Assembly: GCF_003605645.1 (NCBI RefSeq)
Contig: NZ_QVMU01000005.1
Coordinates: forward strand, 62,001-126,000
Direction of reading: 5' to 3'
Length of the DNA: 64,000 bases
Origin: Vibrio sinensis
Lineage (GTDB): Bacteria > Pseudomonadota > Gammaproteobacteria > Enterobacterales > Vibrionaceae
Shown: in pieces, positions 8,613-17,220 of the stretch
Layout: each line of letters begins with the position of its first letter
Position numbering within the stretch: the first letter of the stretch is position 1
The notes under the pieces: generated by a model
Database searches by the model: none
The model's input: only the letters and a program-made list of their open reading frames with translations
Told to the model about the DNA's origin: nothing
Position numbers and translations under genes: made by a program

Positions 8613-11147
8613 GTGAAGTTCATAAAGCGACTGTTAATATTCACATTGGTTTGCATAATTATTGGAGTGGGAACAATTTTCGGCTTCTATCTTTATGTAA
8701 AACCCGAACTACCCGATGTAGCAACTTTACGAGATGTTAAGTTGCAAACACCGATGCAAGTTTTCAGTAAAGATGGAAAGCTAATCTCCCAGTTTGGTGA
8801 AAAGCGCAGAATTCCAGTTAAATACGACGAAATTCCGCAACATCTTGTTGAAGCACTGATTGCTACTGAAGACAGTCGTTTTTACGACCATCCCGGTATT
8901 GACCCAATTGGTATCACTCGTGCCGCCATCGTTGTCATGATGTCTGGTAGTGCGAAACAAGGTGCAAGTACGATTACTCAGCAGCTAGCGCGAAACTTCT
9001 TCCTTTCAAATGAGAAGAAGATCATGCGAAAAGTGAAAGAGATATTTATTGCGATTCACATTGAGCAATTGCTGACTAAGCAAGAAATCATGGAACTGTA
9101 CGTAAACAAGATTTTCCTTGGTTACCGTTCGTATGGTTTTGGTGCCGCTGCACGCGTCTATTTTGGTAAAGATCTACAAGACCTTACTCTCAGTGAACTT
9201 GCAACGTTAGCGGGCATGCCAAAAGCACCGTCAACAATGAACCCAATTTACTCACTGTCTCGTGCAACTAACCGTCGTAACGTTGTATTGGCTCGTATGT
9301 TAGATGAGAAGTACATCACTCAAGCTGAATATGACCAAGCTAAGTCTGAACCTATCGTTTCTCGTTATCACGGTGCAGAAATCGAACTCAGTGCTCCTTA
9401 TGTCGCTGAGCTAGCACGTGCTTGGATGGTTGAACGTTATGGTGAGGCTGTCTACGAATCAGGAATGAGTGTATACACCACTGTCGATTCAAGACTTCAA
9501 GAAGCAGCAAATAAAGCGGCAATTGAGAACCTCATCGGTTATGACGAACGCCACGGCTACCGCGGTGCAGAAAAAGTACTTTGGAAAGCAGGTGCTACCG
9601 CCTTTGATACAGAACAAATCAATAAGACTCTCGAAAATGTACCGACTTACGGAGAACTCACTCCAGCAGTTGTCACAAAAGTAGACAACAAGAGTGCGAC
9701 GGTCATCGTTAAACGCGAGGGTGAACAGACCATTAATTGGGATGGCATGAACTGGGCTCGTAAGTTCATTAACGATGAACGACAAGGCCCAGCACCGAAA
9801 AAAGCCAGTGATATTATGGCTGTTGGCCAACAAATTTGGGTTCGTGAAATCGAAACACAAAATAAAGATGGCGAACGCATTTATCATTGGAACTTAAGCC
9901 AAGTACCTAATGCGAACACGGCTTTTGTTGCTATGAACCCACAAGATGGTTCAATTTTATCTTTGGTTGGTGGCTTTAACTTCATCCACAACAAATTTAA
10001 TCGTGTCACTCAATCTGTACGTCAGGTTGGCTCGAGTATTAAACCATTTATTTACTCAGCAGCAATTGATGACGGCATGACGCTGGCTTCATTGGTTAAC
10101 GATGCACCAATCAACCAGTGGGATCAAAGCCAAGGTACGGCATGGCGACCAAAAAACTCACCACCAACGTACATGGGCCCTACTCGTCTACGTGTTGGTC
10201 TTGCTCAATCTAAAAACGTAATGGCTGTTCGAGTACTTCGCGAAGTTGGCCTTGAACGTGAACGTGAATATCTGACTCGTTTTGGTTTTGATATTTCACA
10301 ATTACCAAAATCTGAAACCATTGCTTTAGGCGCAGGTAGTTTAACACCGCTTAAAATGGCGCAAGGTTTCTCGGTATTTGCTAACGGTGGTTACTACGTA
10401 GAGCCATACTACATTGATAGAATTGAAAGCCCATTCGGTGAACTTGAGTACACCGCTTCTCCGAAAACGATTTGTGAGAAAAATTGTCCAGAGACAAACA
10501 ATGCTTCACAGCCTACTGGAGAGTTTAACGAGCAAGATATTGATATCGATGTAGATGTAACGACAGACCAACCTCAATACGCACCTCATGTTATCAGTGA
10601 ACAGACGGCATTCTTGATGCGCGAAATGATGTACAGCAACATTTGGGGTGGTGGTAACTGGCGTGATGGCACCGGTTGGAACGGCACAGGTTGGCGAGCT
10701 CAAAAACTAGAACGTCGCGATATTGGTGGCAAAACCGGTACAACGAATGACTCGAAAGATGCATGGTACAACGGTTTTGGTCCAAACTTAGTCGCTGTTT
10801 CTTGGGTTGGATTTGATGATCACTCTCGTAATCTTGGAAGAACCAAACCTAATGCTAACCTTGGTAAGAATCAAACATCAGGGGCAGAAGCCGGTGCAAA
10901 AACAGCGCAACCAGCTTGGATAGAGTTCATGCGCCTTGCTCTCGCGAATACGCCAGAGCAACCGAAAGTACTTCCACCAAATATCGTTCGTATTCGTATT
11001 GATGAAGCCACTGGCTTACTCACCAATAAATCAGATTCGAGCACTATGTTTGAGTACTTCGAAAAAGGCACTGAGCCAACTGAATACGCTCAAGATGAAC
11101 TAACTGATAATATTTATTCAACCACGGAAGAAGAAGAGTTGTTCTAA
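8613..11147 (+). CDS. mrcA: Penicillin-binding protein 1A (bifunctional glycosyltransferase/transpeptidase)
   Basis: Class A PBP that polymerises and crosslinks peptidoglycan in the periplasm. The 844-residue protein has an N-terminal membrane anchor (about 5-28), a glycosyltransferase domain with the catalytic glutamate E86 in EDSRFYDH and QGASTITQQLARN, an inserted OB-like region, and a transpeptidase domain with S474 in SSIK (474-477), SKN around residue 531 and KTGT from K707. The GTG start at 8613 has AGGGA about seven bases upstream. It is divergent from pilM. An acidic stretch DIDIDVDV near residue 650 is unusual but in frame. Ends at a strong terminator. Confidence 0.97.
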   Translation: MKFIKRLLIFTLVCIIIGVGTIFGFYLYVKPELPDVATLRDVKLQTPMQVFSKDGKLISQFGEKRRIPVKYDEIPQHLVEALIATEDSRFYDHPGIDPIGITRAAIVVMMSGSAKQGASTITQQLARNFFLSNEKKIMRKVKEIFIAIHIEQLLTKQEIMELYVNKIFLGYRSYGFGAAARVYFGKDLQDLTLSELATLAGMPKAPSTMNPIYSLSRATNRRNVVLARMLDEKYITQAEYDQAKSEPIVSRYHGAEIELSAPYVAELARAWMVERYGEAVYESGMSVYTTVDSRLQEAANKAAIENLIGYDERHGYRGAEKVLWKAGATAFDTEQINKTLENVPTYGELTPAVVTKVDNKSATVIVKREGEQTINWDGMNWARKFINDERQGPAPKKASDIMAVGQQIWVREIETQNKDGERIYHWNLSQVPNANTAFVAMNPQDGSILSLVGGFNFIHNKFNRVTQSVRQVGSSIKPFIYSAAIDDGMTLASLVNDAPINQWDQSQGTAWRPKNSPPTYMGPTRLRVGLAQSKNVMAVRVLREVGLEREREYLTRFGFDISQLPKSETIALGAGSLTPLKMAQGFSVFANGGYYVEPYYIDRIESPFGELEYTASPKTICEKNCPETNNASQPTGEFNEQDIDIDVDVTTDQPQYAPHVISEQTAFLMREMMYSNIWGGGNWRDGTGWNGTGWRAQKLERRDIGGKTGTTNDSKDAWYNGFGPNLVAVSWVGFDDHSRNLGRTKPNANLGKNQTSGAEAGAKTAQPAWIEFMRLALANTPEQPKVLPPNIVRIRIDEATGLLTNKSDSSTMFEYFEKGTEPTEYAQDELTDNIYSTTEEEELF

Positions 11148-11160
11148 CGGATTCTTTTGC

Positions 11161-11190
11161 AAAAAGGGTTGCCAATTGGCAACCCTTTTA
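11161..11190. terminator. Bidirectional intrinsic terminator between mrcA and oxyR
   Basis: Stem AAAAGGGTTGCC / GGCAACCCTTTT with an AATT loop, flanked by A and T runs, so it can serve both converging genes. Confidence 0.9.
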
Positions 11191-11208
11191 TATTTATGCG
11201 TACAACGA

Positions 11209-12096
11209 TTAGCTCGCTAACTGCAGCTTAATCGTATTAGCTAACTGTTCAAATCGCTCTCGCAACGGGGAGCCAGGACGATAAGCTAAAACGAGGCTTC
11301 GTGATGGAGTTGGATTCACCGCCGGCAAATAACAGACACCATCTTTTTGCTTCTCTTTTGGCAAGGATAATTGAGGTAATAAGGTAATCCCAGCCCCAGC
11401 TGCCACCATATTCCTTAATGTTTCCAAACTCGTCGCTCTGAACCTTTCATCATCTTTTGCGCCTGCAGCAAAACAAAAACCCAGAGCTTGATCTCGTAAA
11501 CAGTGACCATCGCCTAGCGCTAAGACTGTTTTGCCTTTGAGCTCAAGCATTTCAACTTCATCTAATTTCGCCCACTCATGATCACAAGGTACTGCGACGC
11601 TCAAGGGTTCGTTAAATACTTCAATCTCTTTAAACGCCTCAGTCTCTGACACGGACGCCAGTACCAAGCAATCAAGTTTGCCATCTTCCAATTGACTTAC
11701 TAATTGATTTGTTTGAGCTTCATGCAAAAATAACTCGAGATCTGGATATTGCTCTTTAAGATGAGGAATAATACGAGGCAAGAGATAAGGTCCAACAGTG
11801 GGTATAAAACCGATATGCATCGGCCCTGTCATATCTCGGCTCTGACCACTCGCCATTTCTTTAAATGTTTTTACTTCACTAAGAATGCACTTAGCTTGCG
11901 TGACCAATTGCAAACCCGCATCTGTAAATAAAACACGGCGACTACTGCGCTCTAGTAGCGCGGTACCCAATTCATCTTCTAACTTACGAATTTGCCCGCT
12001 CAATGTTGGCTGACTAACAAAACAGGCCTCAGCCGCTTTACGAAAATGCTTATGCTCAGCCAAGGCAACCAAGTATTCAAAATCTCGTATATTCAT
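11209..12096 (-). CDS. oxyR: Hydrogen-peroxide sensing LysR-type regulator OxyR
   Basis: Redox sensor that activates peroxide defence when a disulfide forms. With the start set at the ATG at 12096 (MNIRDFEYLVALAEHKHF, as in E. coli OxyR) the two sensor cysteines fall exactly at C199 and C208 (GDGHCLRDQALGFCF). The frame extends four codons further to 12108, but that would shift this numbering. The LysR winged helix occupies about 1-60. Residue 204 is Ala, unlike the Glu reported for the hypersensitive OxyR2 of V. vulnificus. It is divergent from the Prx-Grx gene across a near-perfect OxyR box. Confidence 0.96.
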   Translation of the reverse strand: MNIRDFEYLVALAEHKHFRKAAEACFVSQPTLSGQIRKLEDELGTALLERSSRRVLFTDAGLQLVTQAKCILSEVKTFKEMASGQSRDMTGPMHIGFIPTVGPYLLPRIIPHLKEQYPDLELFLHEAQTNQLVSQLEDGKLDCLVLASVSETEAFKEIEVFNEPLSVAVPCDHEWAKLDEVEMLELKGKTVLALGDGHCLRDQALGFCFAAGAKDDERFRATSLETLRNMVAAGAGITLLPQLSLPKEKQKDGVCYLPAVNPTPSRSLVLAYRPGSPLRERFEQLANTIKLQLAS

Positions 12097-12143
12097 ACGC
12101 CCTACCAATCAATCGACGAAGAAACTATTAACCATTACAATTA

Positions 12144-12180
12144 ATAGAAATAACCTATCAAAACCATAGCATCAAACGAT
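12144..12180. promoter_or_regulatory. OxyR binding site between oxyR and the Prx-Grx gene
   Basis: Four tetramers in exact register: ATAG (12144-12147), CTAT (12155-12158), ATAG (12166-12169), CGAT (12177-12180), each separated by seven bases. The known consensus is ATAG-N7-CTAT-N7-ATAG-N7-CTAT, so 15 of 16 defined bases match. It lies 107 bases before the Prx-Grx start; a possible -10 TAATAAT is at 12203-12209, which would place the site just upstream of or overlapping the -35. Confidence 0.85.
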
Positions 12181-12286
12181 TAGAGCTATCAAAGTTTTTT
12201 TTTAATAATGGGCTCAACAAAACGAAACAGAGCGGCGAAAAAGATTAAGCTCTGAACCGAATTATCCAATTATTAAGGAAACAATT

Positions 12287-13015
12287 ATGTTTGCATCTAA
12301 AGAAGGTCAAGCGGTACCACAAGTTACTTTCCCAACACGTAAAGGTGATGCTTGGGTTAACGTGACTACTGACGAACTATTTAAAAACAAAACGGTAATC
12401 GTATTTAGCTTACCAGGTGCATTTACACCAACATGTTCATCTAGCCACCTACCTCGTTACAACGAGCTACACTCTGTGTTCAAAGAAAACGGTGTTGATG
12501 ACATTCTGTGTGTTTCAGTAAATGACACATTCGTAATGAACGCTTGGAAAGCGGACCAAGAAGCTGAAAACATCACATTCATCCCAGATGGTAACGGTGA
12601 TTTTACAGATGGTATGGGCATGCTAGTTGAGAAGAACGACATTGGTTTCGGTAAACGTTCATGGCGCTACAGCATGCTGGTTAAAAACGGCGTGGTAGAA
12701 AAAATGTTCATCGAAGAAGACGTACCAGGTGACCCGTTCAAAGTTTCTGATGCTGATACAATGCTGAACTACATTGCTCCTGAACACAAAGAGCAAGAGT
12801 CAATCACAGTATTCACTAAGCCAGGCTGTCCTTTCTGTATGAAAGCAAAACAGAACCTAATCGACAAAGGTCTGAACTACGAAGAAGTGGTACTAGGTAA
12901 AGACGCAACAACAGTAAGTCTACGTGCTATCTCAGGCCGTACAACGGTTCCTCAAGTATTCATCGGTGGTAAACACATCGGTGGTAGCGAAGAGCTAGAA
13001 GCATTCCTAGGCTAA
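12287..13015 (+). CDS. Peroxiredoxin 5-glutaredoxin hybrid (glutathione-dependent peroxidase)
   Basis: Reduces hydrogen peroxide and alkyl hydroperoxides using glutathione, with both enzyme and its reductant in one chain. The 242-residue protein has a Prx5 domain with the peroxidatic C50 in [18 protein letters not shown] (residues about 1-165) and a C-terminal glutaredoxin with C181-P-F-C184 and [14 protein letters not shown]. This is the arrangement of Haemophilus influenzae PGdx and of Vibrio PrxA/Prx1-type proteins. The start follows AAGGAAAC. It is transcribed away from oxyR behind an OxyR box, so peroxide induction is expected. Confidence 0.95.
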   Translation: MFASKEGQAVPQVTFPTRKGDAWVNVTTDELFKNKTVIVFSLPGAFTPTCSSSHLPRYNELHSVFKENGVDDILCVSVNDTFVMNAWKADQEAENITFIPDGNGDFTDGMGMLVEKNDIGFGKRSWRYSMLVKNGVVEKMFIEEDVPGDPFKVSDADTMLNYIAPEHKEQESITVFTKPGCPFCMKAKQNLIDKGLNYEEVVLGKDATTVSLRAISGRTTVPQVFIGGKHIGGSEELEAFLG

Positions 13016-13242
13016 CTTGCCTGTAGGCTAGTCATTCTATCGAAAGCACTAGCCTAATTTCTCCCGACAAGCTTTAACGTTTAACGAAAGGTTGTCGGGA
13101 GAGTCTCCCTAAAAAAACAAAATTTCAATTTAGATAAGTAGCAATCCTTATCGAAGGGTCTCTATTTATCTAAATTTGACCAAATTAATTTATTTCGGCT
13201 CGATTTAAAAAATCTGGCGGAAACAAGAAGCGAGATTCCATT
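13016..13242. repeat. Intergenic region with three successive inverted repeats
   Basis: Between the Prx-Grx gene and the flavoprotein gene. First hairpin TAGGCTAGT/ACTAGCCTA (13024-13056); second CTCCCGACAA/TTGTCGGGAG (13061-13101); third AATTTAGATAA/TTATCTAAATT (13127-13176, 28-base loop). None is followed by a plain T run on the plus strand, so they are not textbook terminators. The third, AT-rich and nearest the next gene, could be a spaced operator. No function is assigned. Confidence 0.6.
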
Positions 13243-14715
13243 ATGAAACATTTAAATGTTGAAGTTGCCGTTATTGGTGGTGGTACTGCAGGTCTTGGCG
13301 CTTACCGCGCAGCAAAAGAACATACAGATAGCGTTGTCATTATTGAAGGTGGCCCTTACGGCACAACTTGTGCTCGAGTTGGCTGTATGCCATCAAAACT
13401 ATTAATTGCAGCAGCAGAAAGCGTACACCAAATCGAAAAAGCACCGGGTTTTGGTATTCACCCTCAAGGCGAGATTATTATCAACGGTCGTGAAGTGATG
13501 GACCGAGTTAAACGCGAACGTGATCGCTTTGTCGGTTTTGTACTGGAAGGGGTCGATGAAATCCCGGCACAAGATAAAGTGTCTGGCTACGCAAAATTTA
13601 TCGATAACAACACCCTGATCGTTGATGACCATACAACCATCAAAGCAGATCGTATTGTAATTGCGACAGGCTCCCGCCCTGCTTATCCTGCTGTTTGGAA
13701 TGAGCTTGGCGATCGCCTAGTGATTAACGATGACGTTTTTGATTGGGATGACTTACCTAAATCCGTTGCGGTATTTGGCCCAGGCGTGATTGGCTTAGAG
13801 ATTGGTCAAGCACTACACCGTTTAGGCGTCAAAGTGAAAGTCTTTGGCCTTGGTGGTCAAGTTGGCCCTCTGACTGACCCTGATGTTATGGCTTACGCAA
13901 CTAAAGCGTTCCAAGAAGAGTTCTATCTAGATCCAAATGTACAAGTCGAAAGCATGAAGCGTATGGTTTCTGCTGATGGAAGCGATAGCAACCACGTTGA
14001 AATTAAATTCGTTAATCACGATGGTGAGCTAGAAACTTTCATTGTTGACTATGTACTTGCAGCGACAGGCCGTCGCCCTAACGTAGATAAGCTAGCAATT
14101 GAAAATACGACATTAGAATTGGATCAACGTGGTGTGCCAACTGCTGATTACTACACACTGCAAACATCAGTGAAAAGTATCTTTATTGCCGGTGACGCAA
14201 GCAACCAGATTCCACTGCTTCATGAGGCTGCCGACCAAGCACGTATCGCTGGTGACAACGCAGGCCGCTTCCCTGACATGCGAGCAGGTTTACGTCGCTC
14301 AGTAATTTCAGCTGTGTTTTCTGACCCACAAATTGCAATGGTCGGTGAAACTCGCAAACAAATTGAAGCACGCTTAGGTACCTGTGGCTGTTTCGCGATT
14401 GGTGAAGTGTCATTTGAAAACCAAGGTCGTTCTCGCGTTATGTTGCGTAACAAAGGTTTACTACACGTATACGGTGAACAAGGTACAGGTCGCTTCCTTG
14501 GCGCAGAGATGATGGGGCCAAATGCGGAGCATCTAGCACACCTATTAGCTTGGGCGCATCAAAATAAAATGACAGTATCAGAAATGCTCGATATGCCTTT
14601 CTACCATCCAGTTATTGAAGAAGGTGTTCGTACCGCACTACGTGACCTAAATGCTAAGTTAAACTTAGGTCCAGAAGTGATTAAACACTGTCTAGATTGC
14701 GGTCCTGGTTGTTAA
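13243..14715 (+). CDS. Dihydrolipoamide-dehydrogenase-like flavoprotein with a cysteine-rich C-terminal tail
   Basis: Class I pyridine nucleotide-disulfide oxidoreductase of 490 residues. FAD-binding GGGTAG is near residues 12-17, the redox disulfide is C43-ARVG-C48, an NAD(P)-binding FGPGVIGLEIG lies mid-chain, and the catalytic dimer-interface His is H455 in YHPVIEEG. The substrate is unknown: it is not beside any 2-oxoacid dehydrogenase genes. The last residues are CLDCGPGC (C483, C486, C490), an extra cysteine cluster not present in E. coli Lpd. Its place after the OxyR-controlled Prx-Grx gene suggests a thiol-redox role, which is inference. An alternative is an ordinary Lpd paralogue. 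Confidence 0.85.
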   Translation: MKHLNVEVAVIGGGTAGLGAYRAAKEHTDSVVIIEGGPYGTTCARVGCMPSKLLIAAAESVHQIEKAPGFGIHPQGEIIINGREVMDRVKRERDRFVGFVLEGVDEIPAQDKVSGYAKFIDNNTLIVDDHTTIKADRIVIATGSRPAYPAVWNELGDRLVINDDVFDWDDLPKSVAVFGPGVIGLEIGQALHRLGVKVKVFGLGGQVGPLTDPDVMAYATKAFQEEFYLDPNVQVESMKRMVSADGSDSNHVEIKFVNHDGELETFIVDYVLAATGRRPNVDKLAIENTTLELDQRGVPTADYYTLQTSVKSIFIAGDASNQIPLLHEAADQARIAGDNAGRFPDMRAGLRRSVISAVFSDPQIAMVGETRKQIEARLGTCGCFAIGEVSFENQGRSRVMLRNKGLLHVYGEQGTGRFLGAEMMGPNAEHLAHLLAWAHQNKMTVSEMLDMPFYHPVIEEGVRTALRDLNAKLNLGPEVIKHCLDCGPGC

Positions 14716-14733
14716 CCTCTCCAGAATCAGCAA

Positions 14734-14766
14734 TAAAAAAACGAGCTATCAAGCTCGTTTTTTTAT
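14734..14766. terminator. Bidirectional intrinsic terminator
   Basis: ACGAGCT-ATCA-AGCTCGT stem with A run before and T run after, between the converging flavoprotein and RidA genes. Confidence 0.9.
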
Positions 14767-14768
14767 CT

Positions 14769-15116
14769 TTATTTTTCAGCGGCAGTAACTGATATTTCAA
14801 CCAGCAGCTCTTCTCTGGCCATATTACCAGTGATGCAAGCTCGAGCAGGGGCATGCCCTTCAGGAACCCATGCATCCCATACTGCATTCATTTCTTGGAA
14901 GTCTTTCATATCTTTAAGATAGATGGTTGCAGAAAGCATATGCTCTCTGTCACTACCTGCTTCTAACAGCAATTCATCAACCTTATCTAGCATCGTTTGG
15001 GTTTGCTCAGTGATGCCTTTTGTCGCATCAGCACATACTTGCCCACACAGATAAATCACACCATTGTGTTTTACAATACGACTCATACGCTGTTTTGTTT
15101 GTTGACGTTCTATCAT
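14769..15116 (-). CDS. RidA/YjgF/YER057c/UK114 family protein
   Basis: Family members deaminate reactive enamine/imine intermediates made by PLP enzymes, or have related roles. The 115-residue product has the conserved core [10 protein letters not shown] and [19 protein letters not shown], whose Arg corresponds to the substrate-binding Arg of RidA. The ATG at 15116 (MIERQQTKQ) is preferred; a GTG nine bases upstream is possible. It differs from the canonical RidA N-terminus, so it is probably one of the other Rid subfamilies. It stands alone between terminators and a divergent small gene. Confidence 0.85.
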   Translation of the reverse strand: MIERQQTKQRMSRIVKHNGVIYLCGQVCADATKGITEQTQTMLDKVDELLLEAGSDREHMLSATIYLKDMKDFQEMNAVWDAWVPEGHAPARACITGNMAREELLVEISVTAAEK

Positions 15117-15180
15117 TTTTCTCACTTTCTCATTTGATTACAGTATCCTGTATCCCTATGTTACGAAATAAGCCAACACC

Positions 15181-15447
15181 ATGACATGTAATAACTGTGA
15201 AAAGCAGAACTGGTTCTGGAAAAAAATCGGAAAATGCCAACGCTGCATGAACCAGCTCACCTTATTATCGGTCGTTGGTTGGGTGGCATGGTGGTTTCTA
15301 TTTCAAGAACGGCCCAAGTCCATTGAATCAATCGCACTGTTGATGGCGAACGTCACTTTCAATGGACTGTTATTTTTGCATCTGTGGATGTTTTTTGTCG
15401 TACTTCCATTGAGGCGGCGAAAGCACCTGAGGCGCACTAAACGCTAA
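15181..15447 (+). CDS. Small cysteine-containing membrane protein (DUF3624-like, tentative)
   Basis: 88 residues: N-terminal CNNCEKQNW and CQRCMNQ form two CxxC pairs (positions 3-6 and about 19-22) that could bind zinc or a redox centre, then two membrane spans (about 26-41 and 53-73) and a strongly basic tail RRRKHLRRTKR on the cytoplasmic side. From memory this resembles the Vibrio family DUF3624, whose function is unknown; I cannot verify that here. It begins right at the divergent RidA promoter region and ends before a strong terminator. Confidence 0.75.
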   Translation: MTCNNCEKQNWFWKKIGKCQRCMNQLTLLSVVGWVAWWFLFQERPKSIESIALLMANVTFNGLLFLHLWMFFVVLPLRRRKHLRRTKR

Positions 15448-15501
15448 ATAATCTGAACTCACGCTCAATAGGCATCGAAAATAGAAAAAAGAACATAGAA
15501 A

Positions 15502-15535
15502 AAAGCCCCAAAACCAATTTAGGTTTTGGGGCTTT
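15502..15535. terminator. Intrinsic terminator
   Basis: AAAGCCCCAAAACC / GGTTTTGGGGCTTT with a six-base loop, following the small membrane protein gene. A second weak hairpin TTCTTAGA/TCTAAGAA follows at about 15534-15553. The remaining bases up to argH (15757) show nothing else. Confidence 0.88.
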
Positions 15536-15756
15536 CTTAGATTTGTCTAAGAAAAAGCAGTGGTATATTTATAGACCGCACTCTTTCTTAATGGTTCATA
15601 ATTAATACGATCTTTTTTAGATCTTTTTCCCAAGTAAAACAAAATCAGGAAGTTACAGAGTAAATTATTACCTATATTTAAACCCATTTAGCTGCATGAA
15701 TATAGCTAATCACGATGAGTCTATACAAGGGTAACCTCGACTATGACGAGTATCGA

Positions 15757-17130
15757 TTACTTTAAACGGGACTGAGCTTGTTCGATAGCAAATGCCACTT
15801 GTTCAGGTGCTACACCACCCAAAGCATTTCGCTTCGCAAGACAAGATTCAATAGTCAAAATGGCATAAACATCTTCTTCAATCACTGACGAAAACGTCTG
15901 TAGTTCTGCAATCGAAAGCTCTTCCAATGCACAACCTTTTTCAATCGCCCCCACTACCGCAACACCAACAATATGATGCGCTTCACGGAAAGGAATGCCT
16001 TTAGCTACCAAATAATCCGCTAACTCTGTTGCATTGGCATAGCCTTGCTGCGCAGCTTCTAGTGTACGTTCACCGTTGACCTTAATACCGTCAAAACAAA
16101 GTGCCGCCATTTCAATACAATCAAACCAAGTGTCGAGTGCATCAAATAACCCTTCTTTGTCTTCTTGCATATCTTTGTTGTATGCCAGAGGCAGTGCTTT
16201 CACCGTCATCATCATGCCAGCAAGCGAACCATACACACGTCCGGTTTTACCACGGATAAGCTCAAGTGCATCTGGATTTTTCTTTTGTGGCATCAATGAA
16301 GAGCCTGACGTTACCGTATCTGCCAACTCAATGAAGTTTGCTTCACCTGAATTATAGAAGATCATATCTTCAGCCAGACGAGAAAGATGTAACATTGAAA
16401 TTGAAGCGACTGACATCAACTCCATCACATGGTCACGATCAGATACAGAATCTAACGAATTACGCGTTGCACGAGCAAAGCCAAGATTTTGTGCGATCTG
16501 TTCACGATCCATGGCATAAGCCGTTCCCGCTAAGGCGCCAGAACCCAGTGGACAAGTATTAAGACGCGCAACTGCATCTTTTAAACGAGAATGATCACGT
16601 TCGAACATTTCAACGTAAGCCAAACACCAGTGAGCGAATGTGACCGGTTGAGCACGTTGCAAGTGAGTATAACCAGGTAAGACGGTTGCTTGATGAGCCT
16701 GAGCCACTGTCACCATCTGCTGTTGCAACTGCTCCAGTGCGCTTAATAGAACTTCACCTTGCTCACGGCACCAAAGCTTTAGATCGGTAGCCACTTGATC
16801 ATTACGTGAACGTCCAGTGTGGAGCTTTTTACCCAAGTCTCCGACTTTTGCAATCAACTGTTGTTCAACCCAAGAATGGATATCTTCCGCATCAGAAGCC
16901 AAAATTTGTTTTGGATTTTGCTCGACACTCTCTTTCAACTCATTCAGAGCTTGCTCGAGTTGCTTTTGCTCTTGAGTCGTCAGTACACCAACGGTAACAA
17001 GAGCTTGAGACCACGCGACCGAACCGACAATATCTTGCACGGCTAAGCGATAATCAAAACGAAGTGAATCGTTAAAGTCTTTAAAACGGGTATCTGCTGC
17101 TTGGGTAAATCTACCGCCCCATAGTGCCAT
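15757..17130 (-). CDS. argH: Argininosuccinate lyase
   Basis: Last step of arginine synthesis: splits argininosuccinate into arginine and fumarate. The 457-residue protein begins MALWGGRF, has [17 protein letters not shown] (about 106-122), TGYTHLQ-type [17 protein letters not shown], and the signature [19 protein letters not shown]. It is the plain enzyme: the C-terminal N-acetyltransferase domain of the argH(A) fusion found in Moritella and some relatives is absent, so N-acetylglutamate must be made by another gene. It is distal in argCBGH, 90 bases after argG with two hairpins in between. Confidence 0.97.
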   Translation of the reverse strand: MALWGGRFTQAADTRFKDFNDSLRFDYRLAVQDIVGSVAWSQALVTVGVLTTQEQKQLEQALNELKESVEQNPKQILASDAEDIHSWVEQQLIAKVGDLGKKLHTGRSRNDQVATDLKLWCREQGEVLLSALEQLQQQMVTVAQAHQATVLPGYTHLQRAQPVTFAHWCLAYVEMFERDHSRLKDAVARLNTCPLGSGALAGTAYAMDREQIAQNLGFARATRNSLDSVSDRDHVMELMSVASISMLHLSRLAEDMIFYNSGEANFIELADTVTSGSSLMPQKKNPDALELIRGKTGRVYGSLAGMMMTVKALPLAYNKDMQEDKEGLFDALDTWFDCIEMAALCFDGIKVNGERTLEAAQQGYANATELADYLVAKGIPFREAHHIVGVAVVGAIEKGCALEELSIAELQTFSSVIEEDVYAILTIESCLAKRNALGGVAPEQVAFAIEQAQSRLK

Positions 17131-17151
17131 TACATCTCTCCTGATAATGAA

Positions 17152-17215
17152 AGGATCCAGACAAGCGCGCTGGCCGGATCCTAAAGTTGGTCACACTGCT
17201 CGGACTCCGCCGAGC
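17152..17215 (-). other. Two hairpins in the argG-argH intercistronic gap
   Basis: On the minus-strand transcript GCTCGG/CCGAGC (198-203 with 210-215 of the 17 kb block, that is 17198-17215) comes first, then AGGATCC.../...GGATCCT (17152-17182). The second is followed by TTTCATT, so partial termination or a processing/stability signal within the operon is possible. Confidence 0.6.
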
Positions 17216-17220
17216 TTATA

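Noticed and set aside
9489..9887. 132-codon minus-strand frame inside mrcA
   Set aside because: Antisense to a strong conserved gene, no ribosome binding site.
15757..17130. ArgH-ArgA fusion known from Moritella and relatives
   Set aside because: The protein is 457 residues and ends in the lyase domain; no acetyltransferase segment follows.
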